A stretch of 64,000 nt of DNA from Thermoplasmata archaeon (GCA_021817605.1 JAKAUN010000013.1:62001-126000), one strand, 5' to 3'. Positions 25,537 to 35,021 are shown, counted from the first letter of the stretch. Numbers and translations: made by a program. Notes: generated by a model from the sequence alone, not told the origin.

Positions 25537-27312
25537 ATGTCGGCAAGACAACCCCCAGGGGGACGGGCGGCCGGGGCAGCTCACGGGGCCCGCCGTGCTC
25601 CCGCACCTGAGGGAGCACTCGGCTTTCTCGGTCCCGGCGTCGCCTTGGGGCTGGTGGCCCTGCTGCTCGCTGTGGCCGTCCCACCGGGTTCGATCGCCCC
25701 TCTTCTCCCGGGCTCGGTGGCAGGATCCCAGAGCGGCGCTCGGGTGCCGCTACCAAAGCCCCTCCCCGTCCCGTCGGTTTCGGCCTCCCCGTCGTGGTCC
25801 GAGCCGAGGAGCCCAGGGTCCCCGTACGTCTCTGCCCGCTCGGCACCCCTCGGCATCGCAGACTTCGGTAGCGGGGACGGCTACACTTCGACAGGGTTCG
25901 TGGGGCAGATCGATCTCCGCGCGATTTCCACCTACAACTCGAGCCTCGGCACGGGAGCCTCCCTGGTTAGCTTCCAACTCAACGCCTTCGTCACGTTCTC
26001 GTGGAACGGGACCAGCTTCACCTACTGGGCCCAGGACGTCCTTGAGCTCGATACGAGCCTGGACACCGGTTTCTTCGAGGACAACCTCTGGAATGCCTCC
26101 TCCTCTCCCCGATCGATACTCAACAGCAGCGCGATCTCCGGCAACGGGACGGTCTTCCACTCCCCCTCGGGGGACTACTACGGCGCGACGGCGGCGAAGA
26201 GCCTGCCGGGCTCCTACCCGACACTCAAGCTCCCTGCGACGGTCGGGCTCGAGATGAACGCCTCGCTGGGTCCGGGGGGCCACCCGGCGGTCCGGTTCCT
26301 GTACGAGGACGGACCCGGATGGATCGCGTTCGACACGCTGACATTCCGTTTCGCCTCGTCGCTCAGCAGCTTCGCGGGGTTCGTCGTGAGCCCCCGGCTC
26401 CAGGGCTCGGGCTGCCCGCGCTGCTACGGGGACGCCGAGCTGGTCGCGGGGGGTCCCTACAGCGGCTACCAAACCGCCCTAGCCGGCCCCACCGACGTGC
26501 TCCTGGGCCTCTACGACTGGAACGGGCGGAACTTTGCGGCCGTTCCCGAGGCATCGAACTACGGGTACGCGACCGCCGAAGGGCTGACGAACGGGTCGGT
26601 GGCCGCCGCACTCGGCCCTGCCGGTGCCCCCGGGGCGGTGCTGACCGAGGGATCGATCGGTCTCAACGGCCTTTGGAGCCAAGGTTCGGTCGCCAGCCTG
26701 GAAGTCTCGGTGCTCTCCGTGACCGGAACCGGCGTGCTGCAGCTGGCCGGAGGCTCGGTCCCCTTCTCCGGGGGGAGCGTGCAGGTCATCGTGATGCCAA
26801 GCAACTACACCGTCGCCGTGACGAGCTCAGGGGGAACCTCCGTCCTCACCAACATCGTGCTCGTGGGCGGCCAGGCCGAGACTCTCGAGGTTGGCGGCGT
26901 CCCGGTCGTCTTCGTTCCTCAGGGGCTTTCGCCCGGCGTCCTCTGGTCGGTCACCCTGGACAACAGTACGCTCTGGGGAACCGGCCCGATCACCTTCGGT
27001 TCGACGAACGGAACGTTCAACTTCACCGTGGCACCGCTGGCCCATTACACGGCCTCTCCGACCGCCGGCTCGGTGAACGTGACCGGCTCCGAGGTGAACG
27101 TCCTCGTGGTCTGGCAGGCGAAGCCTCCGACGCTGCTCGAGGAGATCGTCTCGACCCTCGAGCTTCCTGTCGGGCCGGTCCCCTTCTACGTGGTGCTCGG
27201 GGGGCTGGCGGCGCTCGGCATCTTTTCCGGCCTGTGGGGACGACGACGACGGGCCCGACGGAGACGACGGAAGCTCGAGGAAGGCCTCTTCCTCGGCGAC
27301 TATGACCGGTAG
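25537..27312 (+). CDS. Thermopsin-family (A5) secreted acid protease, membrane-anchored
   Basis: Thermopsins are pepstatin-insensitive acid proteases acting outside archaeal cells. This 591-residue protein has an N-terminal signal segment (about 28-50). A thermopsin domain spans about 100-400, with GFVGQIDLRAISTYNSS, SFQLNAFVTFSWNGTSFTYW and FFEDNLWNASS. A beta-rich ESGL-like module follows (QGLSPGVLWSVTLDN). At the C-terminus a transmembrane helix (about 549-568) ends in an Arg-rich cytoplasmic tail, giving a surface-anchored topology. Only two cysteines (GCPRC) occur. Catalytic residues are not assigned here. It likely supplies peptides to the Dpp-type transporter. A weak TATA-like CTGAAAAGTA lies about 30 nt upstream of the ATG. 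Confidence 0.85.
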   Translation: MSARQPPGGRAAGAAHGARRAPAPEGALGFLGPGVALGLVALLLAVAVPPGSIAPLLPGSVAGSQSGARVPLPKPLPVPSVSASPSWSEPRSPGSPYVSARSAPLGIADFGSGDGYTSTGFVGQIDLRAISTYNSSLGTGASLVSFQLNAFVTFSWNGTSFTYWAQDVLELDTSLDTGFFEDNLWNASSSPRSILNSSAISGNGTVFHSPSGDYYGATAAKSLPGSYPTLKLPATVGLEMNASLGPGGHPAVRFLYEDGPGWIAFDTLTFRFASSLSSFAGFVVSPRLQGSGCPRCYGDAELVAGGPYSGYQTALAGPTDVLLGLYDWNGRNFAAVPEASNYGYATAEGLTNGSVAAALGPAGAPGAVLTEGSIGLNGLWSQGSVASLEVSVLSVTGTGVLQLAGGSVPFSGGSVQVIVMPSNYTVAVTSSGGTSVLTNIVLVGGQAETLEVGGVPVVFVPQGLSPGVLWSVTLDNSTLWGTGPITFGSTNGTFNFTVAPLAHYTASPTAGSVNVTGSEVNVLVVWQAKPPTLLEEIVSTLELPVGPVPFYVVLGGLAALGIFSGLWGRRRRARRRRRKLEEGLFLGDYDR

Positions 27313-27523
27313 CGGGCGGGGAAGGACCCTTCTTCGCCGGCGACCGGGGCGCGGCACCCCCGTGGGAACGGCGGATCGCCCACGCTCCGGGTCGTGCGGC
27401 GTCGCCTCGGCCTCGTCGAACCTTGAGCGCCCTCCCTCGTCGCCCGCCGGGGACCTGCCGAAGCTACCGTGGCCCGCCGACGCGGGCTGCCTGGGGCCCT
27501 GACGGGGGCGGGAGAGGGCGGGA

Positions 27524-28402
27524 GTGGGCAGAACGGAAGCGCCGGCCGCGGGGGCCGAGACGGCGGTTGCCGGGGAGGCTCGGCCGATACTGCTGGTCGC
27601 CTCCGAGATCGACCCGGTCGCCCGGCGGCTCGCCGAGGTCTGGGGGGCCGTCCCGCCCACGGACTGGACGGTGGACGGCGTCCGACTTCGTCGTTGGGCG
27701 AAGGGACCCTACTACCTTCGGCGCCCCACGCTCCATATCCACGACGAGCAGCTCGACACGAAGCTGCCCCCCGAACTCCTCCGCCAGCAGCCGACCCTCG
27801 TCTTCCCGTCGATCCACCGGAGCCGCCAGAACATCCGCTGCTTGACGGTCCATCCGCTCGGAAACCCCGGGGCATCCGCAGAGGTCGGGGGCCGCCCCAG
27901 GAGCCTCGTCCCCACCGACCCGGAGCTCATGACCGCCACCCTGCGCGTCGTCGCCGACGAGGCCAGGGCCCTCGGGCGCACCACGACCTACGAGGCCACC
28001 CACCATGGCCCCGAGCTTTCCCTGCCCGCCTTCTTCGTCGAGATCGGCTACGGGGATCTCCCCGGCCCTCCCGAGGAGGAGATCGCCTGCCTCGCTCGGA
28101 TCCTACCGTCCCTCTCCCGACCGGCGGGAGGGAACCGCATCGCGCTAGGGGTGGGGGGCGGTCACTACGCCCCTCACTTCACCGACCTCGCCCTGCGCCG
28201 GCGCTGGGCGTTCGGCCATATCCTCTCCCGTCACGCGCTCGAGGAGGTCGACCCGGCCACTGCTCGCGAAGCGCTGCGCCTGACGCCACGGGCCGAGGGG
28301 ATTCTCTACGCGAGGGCCAGCGACCAGCAGCTACCGGCGCTGGGCGACCTCGCGCCCCGCCTGCGCGAAGGGGACGCTCCTGGGCTCGTCCCGCCTCGTT
28401 AG
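27524..28402 (+). CDS. dtdA: D-aminoacyl-tRNA deacylase, archaeal/plant type (DtdA/GEK1)
   Basis: The enzyme hydrolyses D-amino acids mischarged on tRNA, including D-Tyr-tRNA, in the cytosol and uses zinc in characterised homologues. The 292-residue length fits the family. Diagnostic motifs are ILLVASEIDPVA at the N-terminus, YEATHHGPEL in the centre with its His pair, and VGGGHYAPHFTDL near residue 205-220, another conserved His motif. GTG at 27524 adds about twenty Ala/Gly/Glu-rich residues before the conserved start, so the true start may be further downstream, but no better codon is visible. It follows the thermopsin by 211 nt with no evident TATA box and might be co-transcribed. Confidence 0.9.
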   Translation: MGRTEAPAAGAETAVAGEARPILLVASEIDPVARRLAEVWGAVPPTDWTVDGVRLRRWAKGPYYLRRPTLHIHDEQLDTKLPPELLRQQPTLVFPSIHRSRQNIRCLTVHPLGNPGASAEVGGRPRSLVPTDPELMTATLRVVADEARALGRTTTYEATHHGPELSLPAFFVEIGYGDLPGPPEEEIACLARILPSLSRPAGGNRIALGVGGGHYAPHFTDLALRRRWAFGHILSRHALEEVDPATAREALRLTPRAEGILYARASDQQLPALGDLAPRLREGDAPGLVPPR

Positions 28403-28409
28403 GACAGGG

Positions 28410-28628
28410 TCAGTCGCGCTCCTCGGAAGGCCGGCTGAACATGATCGCCCCCGAGCGGTAGACCGCCTTGCCCAGCCGAAGGGGCTGGGCGGAGGCGGTG
28501 GACGGCGTGCGCTCGGCCATCATGAGGCTCTCGACGACCTGGCGGAAGAGGGCGCTCTGGTTGATCTCGGGATGCCGCTCGAGGAACTTCGCCTCCTGCG
28601 GAGTGATGGTGATGTTCTTGCGAAGCAT
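28410..28628 (-). CDS. Small ribbon-helix-helix-like protein
   Basis: The 72-residue protein begins MLRKNITITPQEAKFLERHP, then NQSALFRQVVESLMM. This is the pattern of a beta strand plus two helices in MetJ/Arc-type DNA-binding proteins, although the assignment is by eye only. It is convergent with dtdA, 7 nt apart. A TATA-like CTTATACG at 28687-28694 would make a GTG at 28667 a leaderless start, adding thirteen Arg-rich residues. The ATG at 28628 has GGAGGG close upstream. A transcription regulator or antitoxin-like role is possible; no toxin neighbour is seen. Confidence 0.6.
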   Translation of the reverse strand: MLRKNITITPQEAKFLERHPEINQSALFRQVVESLMMAERTPSTASAQPLRLGKAVYRSGAIMFSRPSEERD

Positions 28629-28795
28629 GCCCTCCGGCTGAGGCACCGACCGAGCTCGTGCGCGCACGATGTCCCCATCGGTTGCCCGTATAAGTGCGTA
28701 TGGGTGCGTGCCCGGAGCGCTGCCGGGCGCCTGTCCACCGTTCCCGCGGAGGGGCGGTGGCCCGGCCCGAGAGCAGACTTCCTCCGGGCGACGCG

Positions 28796-30067
28796 CTACC
28801 GCCTTCCCACAGGACCAGCCACTACCGTCACGGCGCCGTCGGCGGAGAACGCCTCCGCGGCTGCCTCGCGGAGGTCGGCGGGCCCGACCGCCCGTAGCCG
28901 GGCCGGCCAGCTTCTCCAGTGGTCCTCGGGCAGATGATAGTACGCCGCCTCGACCGCAAGCTCGTGCGCGTCCGAGGTGGATTCGAGCGAGAGGGGGATC
29001 TCCCCGATCGCGCTCTCGCGCAGGGTCCTGAGCTCTCGGGTCCCGACCGCTTCCTCGCGGAGGCGACGTAGCTCGTCCTCCAGGATGCGGACGACCCTCT
29101 CCCAACGGTCGGCGCCGGTCCCGGCCCCGGCGACCCAGTAGCCGCCGAGGCGCATCGCCTCGAGATCGCTGGAAGCGTAGTAGGCGAGCCCTTCCTTCTC
29201 CCGGACGTTCTGGAACAGGCGGGAAAGGAGCGGGCGGCCGCCCAGGATCTCGTTGGCGAGGAACGCTGCAGGATAGCTCACGTTGTCCCGCGCCACCGAC
29301 GGGCCGCCCATCCGGATCTCGACCTGGGTACGGCCCGGGAGAACGACCTTGACGAGCTGGGTCCCTGCCCTCCGAGCCGCGGGGAGCCGGAGCGACGGCG
29401 CCGCGCTCGCCGGAAAGCCCCGGAAGTGCTGGCGCACGACCCGCTCGACCGCGGAGCGCCTCGCAGGGGCCGTCACGACCAGGATGCCTCCGTCCGCCGT
29501 GTAGTGGCGGCCGTGGAAGCGCACGATGCTCTCACGGCGGAGCCGCCCCAGAGATCGTCGATCGCCGAGGCCGGTTTCGCGGTACGGGTGCCCCCGGGGA
29601 AAGACCGTGCGCAAGAGCTCGCGGTCCGCCCGGCTCGCCGGCTGAGCCGCCTCGCGAAGCTGTCGCTCGACCAACTGGCGCAGCACGCGACGGTGGTCGT
29701 CCCGCTCGAACCGGGGTCGGAGCACCACCTCGGCGAGCAGGCCGAGCAGATCGGCCCACTCCTCCGCGGGCCCCCAGATGGTGACCTCGGCGGACTCGGG
29801 GGCGCACTGTGAGGTGAGCGTGGCCCCGGCCCGGTCGAGCCTGCGGGCGAGCTCGACCCTGTCGTAGGGTCCGGCGGCGCTCGTGAGAAGCGTGCTCGCG
29901 AGCCGGGCCGTCCCCTCGGCCCCGACCGGGTCGTGCCCCCAGCCCCCCGGGCCCAGGTAGGTCGCGGCGAAGCTCTGCGCACCGGCGGGAGGGGCCTGGC
30001 GGACGAGTTCGAGGCCGTCGATCGGCTCGGACCTTTCGATACGGAGGGGGTCGCTCCGTTCAGTCAT
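28796..30067 (-). CDS. M16-family peptidase-like protein, zinc site absent
   Basis: The 423-residue protein is the non-catalytic partner type of the M16 (pitrilysin/processing-peptidase-like) family. The fold is recognisable from FPRGHPYRETGLGDRRSLGRL and HGRHYTADGGILVVTAP. The C-terminal domain has ANEILGGRPLLSRLFQNVR and EKEGLAYYASSD, which carries the substrate-binding Arg/Tyr pair. At the place of the HxxEH zinc motif it reads ARLASTLLTSAAG, so it cannot bind zinc in the normal way. ATG at 30067 overlaps the upstream active partner's stop by 8 nt, implying a 1:1 heterodimer as in bacterial and mitochondrial alpha/beta pairs. Confidence 0.88.
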   Translation of the reverse strand: MTERSDPLRIERSEPIDGLELVRQAPPAGAQSFAATYLGPGGWGHDPVGAEGTARLASTLLTSAAGPYDRVELARRLDRAGATLTSQCAPESAEVTIWGPAEEWADLLGLLAEVVLRPRFERDDHRRVLRQLVERQLREAAQPASRADRELLRTVFPRGHPYRETGLGDRRSLGRLRRESIVRFHGRHYTADGGILVVTAPARRSAVERVVRQHFRGFPASAAPSLRLPAARRAGTQLVKVVLPGRTQVEIRMGGPSVARDNVSYPAAFLANEILGGRPLLSRLFQNVREKEGLAYYASSDLEAMRLGGYWVAGAGTGADRWERVVRILEDELRRLREEAVGTRELRTLRESAIGEIPLSLESTSDAHELAVEAAYYHLPEDHWRSWPARLRAVGPADLREAAAEAFSADGAVTVVAGPVGRR

Positions 30068-31379
30068 CGGCGAGCTCCTTCGTGGGGAGGTAGCGCACGA
30101 CCGTCCGAGCCTCGGCCCGGAAGAGCTCGGAGGCCCTCGCACGCACCTGGCGTGCTGAGGTGCGCAGCAGGGCGCGGAAGATCTCCTGCTCGAAACGCGG
30201 CGAGCGGAGGACGGAGAAGTAGCCCAGCCGGAAACCCGTCCGCGACGCCCCCTCGTAGGCGAGCCGCGCGGAGCGTCGGATCTTGGTCCGGGCGTCGTCC
30301 ATCTCGCGCGCGGTGGGGCCGTCGTTCGCGAGCCGCTCGAGCAGCTTGAGGGTCGCCGACTCCACGCGGTCGAGGGTTGTCCCGCGTGCCGCCTGGACCT
30401 GCACCGTGAACAGTCCGGGGTAGAGTCGCGGGCGCCACTCGCTGGTCGCCCTCACGGCAAGTCCCGTGTCGACCAGGCCGCGGTAGAGACGGGAGCTCGG
30501 GTGCTCCCGCGAGCGGCCCCAGCCCGAGCCCACGGAGAAGAGCCGTGTCTCGCCGCCGAGCACGGTGTCGACCAGGATCGTCGCAGGGGTCTTGGGATCG
30601 TCCAAGGACGGACTGCGAAAGCCGATCTGAAGATACGGGGTCGTCCCGGGGCCGGAGAGCTCGCCGCGGCGCTCTCCGCGAGGCGCCGGCTCGATGTCGC
30701 GGACGGCGGGGTCCTCGCCACCCCCCGGAAGGGTCCCGAAGCGCCGGCGGACCTCGCGCTCGGTCGATGAAGGGTCGAAACCCCCGGCGATCACGAGGAT
30801 CGCGTTGCGGGTCCCGTAGAAGCGACGGTAGTACTCCCGCAGCTCCTCGGCGCTCATCCGCACGATGTCCTCACGTCGGCCGAGGGCATCCCATCGGTAC
30901 GGGTGGCGCCGGAAGGCGAGCTCGTAGAGCTCCTCCTCGACGCGGAACTCGGGCCAGTTCTCGTTGCCCTCGCGTTCGGAATGGATGACCACGCGCTCGC
31001 GGGCGACCTCCTGGTCGGTGAGGAGCGCGCGCGTCATCCGGTCCGCCTCGATATCGAGGGGGACGGCGAGGTGCTCCCGGGGAACGGTCGTATAGTAGGC
31101 CGTGAAGTCCGAATCGGTGAACGCGTTGAGCTCGCCTCCGACCGAGACGACCGCCCTGTCGATCTCTCCCTTGCCGTAGCGCGGGGAACCCTGGAAGAGC
31201 ATGTGCTCGACCCAGTGCGAGGCGCCGGTGATCCCCGGCCGCTCGTTCTTCGATCCGACCCGGTACCAGACCCAGACGCTCGCGGTGAGGCTCCGCGGGG
31301 CGGGAGCGAGGAGGACTCGCAGGCCGTTGCGGAGGCGGAAGGCGCGCACGGAGGGATGGGGGACCCGCGGAATGGGCAC
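30060..31379 (-). CDS. M16-family zinc peptidase, catalytic subunit
   Basis: The 439-residue active M16 peptidase has the inverted zinc motif HWVEH (H55, E58, H59), followed by GELNAFTDSDFTAYYTTV and a downstream ERVVIHSEREGNEN with the third-ligand Glu region. The C-terminal domain has LVDTVLGGETRLFS. It probably degrades peptides in the cytosol with its inactive partner. GTG at 31379 lies about 26 nt from a TATA-like box and appears leaderless. It is divergent from the lipid operon. Confidence 0.9.
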   Translation of the reverse strand: MPIPRVPHPSVRAFRLRNGLRVLLAPAPRSLTASVWVWYRVGSKNERPGITGASHWVEHMLFQGSPRYGKGEIDRAVVSVGGELNAFTDSDFTAYYTTVPREHLAVPLDIEADRMTRALLTDQEVARERVVIHSEREGNENWPEFRVEEELYELAFRRHPYRWDALGRREDIVRMSAEELREYYRRFYGTRNAILVIAGGFDPSSTEREVRRRFGTLPGGGEDPAVRDIEPAPRGERRGELSGPGTTPYLQIGFRSPSLDDPKTPATILVDTVLGGETRLFSVGSGWGRSREHPSSRLYRGLVDTGLAVRATSEWRPRLYPGLFTVQVQAARGTTLDRVESATLKLLERLANDGPTAREMDDARTKIRRSARLAYEGASRTGFRLGYFSVLRSPRFEQEIFRALLRTSARQVRARASELFRAEARTVVRYLPTKELADD

Positions 31380-31400
31380 GGGCCCGGTCGAAGCTAGCTC

Positions 31401-31410
31401 GGATATAACC
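31401..31410 (-). promoter_or_regulatory. TATA-like box of the M16 pair
   Basis: GGTTATATCC on the minus strand is centred about 26 nt before the GTG at 31379. Confidence 0.6.
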
Positions 31411-31568
31411 GAGGGGCCCCCGAACCCCCGGCGCGGGGAGGTGCGTCCCCCGGTGCCTCCCCCGTCGCGGTAGCGAGGATCCCGGCCTCACGGGCTCCCG
31501 TGGCGCGACCGCCCCGCTCCTCGGGGGCCGTCGACCCGTCACGGGGGTGCCGGGGGCGTTCGGGCACA

Positions 31569-31578
31569 ACCGTTATTG
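31569..31578 (+). promoter_or_regulatory. TATA-like box of the lipid operon
   Basis: ACCGTTATTG is centred about 28 nt before the GTG at 31602. This sets the start of the UbiA-type gene well downstream of the longest open frame (31500). Confidence 0.55.
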
Positions 31579-31601
31579 GTGGGCCGAGGGCAATCGCTGC
31601 C

Positions 31602-32450
31602 GTGCTCGGGGCCGTCCGCGTCGTGCGGGCCACGAACGTGGCGGTTTCCTTCGCCGGAACCGTCGTCGGGGGTCTCGCCGCCATCACCGTGCATGTCCCG
31701 TTCTCCGAGCTTCGCTGGACACTCTTGCTCCTCGCCGCGACCTCCGCCGCTCTCGTGACCGCCGGCGGTAACGTCCTCAACGACCTCGAGGACCTGGAGG
31801 GAGACCGGGTGAACCACCCGGACCGGCCGCTGGTCACCGGAGAGCTCGGCCTCCCTGCCGCACGGAGGCTGACCACGGGACTCTTCCTCAGCGGGGCGCT
31901 CCTCGCCGTTCCGGTTGCCCTTGCCGAGCCATGGGTCGCGGCGATCCTCGCCGTCGCGGTCGCGGGGCTGGTCGGCTACGAGCTTAGGCTCAAGGCCCGC
32001 GGGCTCGTGGGCAACTTCACCGTGGGGGGTCTCACCGCGATGGTGCTCCTCTACGGGGGTGCCTCGGTCGGAGAACCCCTCGTGGTCGTCCCGTTCGCCG
32101 CCATGGCCTTCCTCGCGACGTTGAGCCGAGAGGTCATCAAGGACATGGAGGATGTCCGCGGCGACGTGGACCGCTCCACCCTCCCCAAGACCCACGGCCT
32201 TCGCGCGGCGTCGGCGGTGGCCCGCACCGTGACGGCCGCCGCGATCGCCCTCAGCATGGTGCCTCTCCTCTGGTTCGTCCGCGTGAGCTCGTGGGGGGGC
32301 CTCGCCTATCTTCTCGTCGTGGGCGTGGCGGATGCGTTGTTCGTGGTGTCGGTCGCCCTCCTCCCGCAGCGCCTTCGCCTCGAGCAGACCGTGAGCAAAG
32401 GTGCGATGGCCGTTGCCCTGTGTGCCTTCCTGGCGGTGGCGTTCCGTTGA
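31602..32450 (+). CDS. Digeranylgeranylglyceryl phosphate synthase (UbiA prenyltransferase)
   Basis: This integral-membrane enzyme adds the second geranylgeranyl chain to GGGP, the second ether-bond step of archaeal lipid synthesis. The 282-residue length is normal. The first UbiA Asp motif is NVLNDLEDLEGDRVNHPDRP and the second is SREVIKDMEDVRGDVDR followed by LPKTHG. About eight to nine hydrophobic helices are seen. The leaderless GTG at 31602 is chosen from TATA spacing. The next gene, GGGP synthase, supplies its substrate, which supports DGGGPS over other UbiA activities. Confidence 0.9.
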   Translation: MLGAVRVVRATNVAVSFAGTVVGGLAAITVHVPFSELRWTLLLLAATSAALVTAGGNVLNDLEDLEGDRVNHPDRPLVTGELGLPAARRLTTGLFLSGALLAVPVALAEPWVAAILAVAVAGLVGYELRLKARGLVGNFTVGGLTAMVLLYGGASVGEPLVVVPFAAMAFLATLSREVIKDMEDVRGDVDRSTLPKTHGLRAASAVARTVTAAAIALSMVPLLWFVRVSSWGGLAYLLVVGVADALFVVSVALLPQRLRLEQTVSKGAMAVALCAFLAVAFR

Positions 32451-33211
32451 CCCGACCGGCGCTCGGCCGCGTCGAGGCCTACCTTGACCGGGTCCTCAGG
32501 CGCGGGCCCCTCCACTTCACCCTGATCGATCCGGATAAGTCGCCCGACGAGAAGGCCGCGGAGCTCGCCCGAGGCGCGGTCGAGCTCGGAAGCCACGCGA
32601 TCCTTCTGGGAGGATCTACGGGGATCAACCCTCGCGTCATGGCCGAGGCGCTGGTGGCGATACGACGGGTCGTCCGCGTGCCGACGATCATCTTCCCGCA
32701 GGGGACCGAGTCGATAGCCCCCGGCGCGGATGCCATCCTGTTCATGAGCCTCCTCAATTCGCGCAACCTCGAGCTCGTGATCCGAGCCCATGCCCGCGTC
32801 GCCCTCAGGGTACGGCAAAGCGGCCTCGAGACGATCCCGATGGGCTACCTCGTTGTCGCCCCGGGGATGCGCGTCGGCCAGGTCGGCAAGGTCGACGCGG
32901 TCCCCCGTACCGAGATCGACACCGCCGCCGGCTACGCGCTCGCGGCGGAGCTGTTGGGAATGCGGTTCGTCTACCTCGAGGCCGGCTCCGGCGCCCCCCG
33001 ACCGGTGCCGCTCGCCATGGTGCGTCGGGTCCGAAGGTCGCTCACCGTTCCGCTCATCGTCGGCGGAGGCATCCGCTCGGGGACCGATGCACGGAACCTT
33101 CTCTCCGCCGGGGCGGATGTGCTCGTCACCGGGACCGTGACCGAGGAAGAGGGCCTGGGTCGTGGCTTCCGCGACATCCTGCGGGAGGTCGGCCGTGCCC
33201 GCTCCTCCTGA
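32447..33211 (+). CDS. Geranylgeranylglyceryl phosphate synthase (GGGPS)
   Basis: The enzyme joins sn-glycerol-1-phosphate and geranylgeranyl diphosphate, the first committed step of ether-lipid synthesis. The 254-residue TIM barrel has FTLIDPDKS, HAILLGGSTGIN, YLEAGSGAPRPVP and a phosphate-binding VGGGIRSGTDA followed by GADVLVTGT. It starts with TTG whose last two bases overlap the upstream TGA (TTGA), so translation is coupled to the prenyltransferase. No other start codon is available in frame between the upstream domain and the conserved sequence. Confidence 0.95.
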   Translation: MTRPALGRVEAYLDRVLRRGPLHFTLIDPDKSPDEKAAELARGAVELGSHAILLGGSTGINPRVMAEALVAIRRVVRVPTIIFPQGTESIAPGADAILFMSLLNSRNLELVIRAHARVALRVRQSGLETIPMGYLVVAPGMRVGQVGKVDAVPRTEIDTAAGYALAAELLGMRFVYLEAGSGAPRPVPLAMVRRVRRSLTVPLIVGGGIRSGTDARNLLSAGADVLVTGTVTEEEGLGRGFRDILREVGRARSS

Positions 33212-35015
33212 CGTCGGTGCCTCGGAAGCTCCCCGCCCGCGGCGGCGGAGGGCGACCCGCCTTCTCGTGCGAGCCCCACGACCCCCCCTCGGCGTGGCCC
33301 TGGTCGTCCTCCTTGGGACCGTGATGGCGGCGGCGATCTGGCCTCCGTTCTCCACGCGGTTCCTCCTTGGCTGGGCGCTTGTCTGGGTAGGGCCGGCGCT
33401 TCTCGCCGCCGTCGCCACGACCCCCTTGGTCGCCGCCTTCGGAGGCCGCCTCGAGCTCCACCGCGGGTTGTTCCTTGCGCTGAGCACCCTCGTCCTGCAA
33501 CTTCCCCTCGTGCTCGCCTGGCAGGGAGCCACCGCGCTCTGGCCCGGCGCGGTTCCCCCGCTCCTTCTGCTCGGCCCCTTCGTGGCCGCTCCGGCGCTCT
33601 GGTTCCGCCACCTGACCCTCTTCGGCGTGGCCCGGCCCCGCCATGCGACGGTACTCGCGGCCTCTCTCCTCCAGCCCGTGCTCCTCCTCGCCGGGTTCTT
33701 CGCCCTCGTCCCGCCGGATCTGCCGACCCTCGCCGGGACCGTCGTGCTCTTTGCCATCGCCTTCGTCTGCGCGCTGGTCGTCCTCCACGCCGCCGACCGC
33801 CCGATCCGCCGGGAGTTCCATCGCTCGGGGGTCTCCCTCATCCGCCCGCTCCTGGACCATGTGGGGGCGCGGGACCCCTCCGCCACCGCGGCCCTCGAGT
33901 CGTTCTTCGGGGACGGGGCGGTGTTCGCCGACGTGAAGGTCCGGGTCCTCGCCTTCTTCCGAGGAGGCCGGGTCCACGCCTCCTGGATCCTCCCGACCGT
34001 CCACCCGGGCCCGTTCGCCGCCCTCGGCTCGAGCGATCTGCCACACAAGCTCTCCGAGAGCCTCGGTCCCGCGGCCGGGACGGTCTTCGTCCCGCACACC
34101 CCTTCCGATCACGACCTCGACCTGCCGACGAGCGAGGAGGTCGACCGGCTCGCCGAGGCGGCACGGGATCTCCTGAACTCCCTGCGGCCCGGTCCGCTCG
34201 AGCACGCGAGCCCCCTGGTCGAGCCCCATCCCGCGAGCATCGCTCGGGCCCAGCTCCTCGGGGACCTCGCTCTAGTCATAGCGAGCCGTGCCCCGGAACC
34301 GACGGACGACATCGCCTTCTCGGTCGCCGACCGCATCGCCCGCGAGCTCGGACGCGAGGGAGGCGTGCCTCCGCTGCTGGTGGACGCCCACAACTCCTAC
34401 GTCGAGGACCAGGGCGACATCACCTACGGCAGCCCCGAGGCCGAGAAGCTCATCGCCGATACCCGGGCGGCGGTCGCGGCGGCGCGCGCCGCGAGCCGGA
34501 CGGGACCGGTGGAGATCGGGGTCGCCCGACGCATCGGCTACTCCATCGGCGAGGACGGGATCGGCCCGGAGGGGATCCGGGCCCTCGCCGTCCGCTCCGG
34601 GACGAGCACCACGGGCTACGTTCTCATCGACGGGAACAATCTCGTCCTCGGCGCCCGCGCGCCGATCCTCGCGAAGCTGCTCGAGGTCGTGGACGTCGCC
34701 GAGGTCATGACGACCGACAACCACGTCGTCCACGAGGTCGACGGAGGGATCAACCCGGTCGGGGAACGATATCCGGCCGAGGCGCTGGCACGCGACGCGG
34801 CCAACGTGCTGCGCGCCGCGGTCGACGACCTCGGACCCGCCGAGTATGGTTTCGCTTCGGCGGACGTGCGGGGCGTGCGGGTCCTCGGACCGAACTATAC
34901 CGCTCGCCTTTTGACCTCCCTCGGCGACACGCTCGCGATGTTCACCAACATCTTCCCCGCCTCGCTCGTGTTGCTTCTCACCAGCTCGCTTGTCGTCGCC
35001 CTCCTCCTGAGGTGA
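33195..35015 (+). CDS. DUF2070 membrane protein (COG3356-type, predicted lipid hydrolase)
   Basis: This archaea-specific 606-residue protein has about seven N-terminal transmembrane helices (about 30-200). A large soluble domain follows with the conserved His/Asp motifs WILPTVHPGPFAALGSSD, HTPSDHDLDLP and LLVDAHNSYV, and a C-terminal hydrophobic pair. COG3356 is annotated as a membrane lipid hydrolase related to neutral ceramidases; the biochemical role is not established as far as I know. GTG at 33195 follows GGGAGGT and lies 17 nt inside the GGGPS gene. Its place between three ether-lipid enzymes suggests a lipid-modifying or turnover function. Confidence 0.88.
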   Translation: MPAPPDVGASEAPRPRRRRATRLLVRAPRPPLGVALVVLLGTVMAAAIWPPFSTRFLLGWALVWVGPALLAAVATTPLVAAFGGRLELHRGLFLALSTLVLQLPLVLAWQGATALWPGAVPPLLLLGPFVAAPALWFRHLTLFGVARPRHATVLAASLLQPVLLLAGFFALVPPDLPTLAGTVVLFAIAFVCALVVLHAADRPIRREFHRSGVSLIRPLLDHVGARDPSATAALESFFGDGAVFADVKVRVLAFFRGGRVHASWILPTVHPGPFAALGSSDLPHKLSESLGPAAGTVFVPHTPSDHDLDLPTSEEVDRLAEAARDLLNSLRPGPLEHASPLVEPHPASIARAQLLGDLALVIASRAPEPTDDIAFSVADRIARELGREGGVPPLLVDAHNSYVEDQGDITYGSPEAEKLIADTRAAVAAARAASRTGPVEIGVARRIGYSIGEDGIGPEGIRALAVRSGTSTTGYVLIDGNNLVLGARAPILAKLLEVVDVAEVMTTDNHVVHEVDGGINPVGERYPAEALARDAANVLRAAVDDLGPAEYGFASADVRGVRVLGPNYTARLLTSLGDTLAMFTNIFPASLVLLLTSSLVVALLLR

Positions 35016-35021
35016 ACCGAG

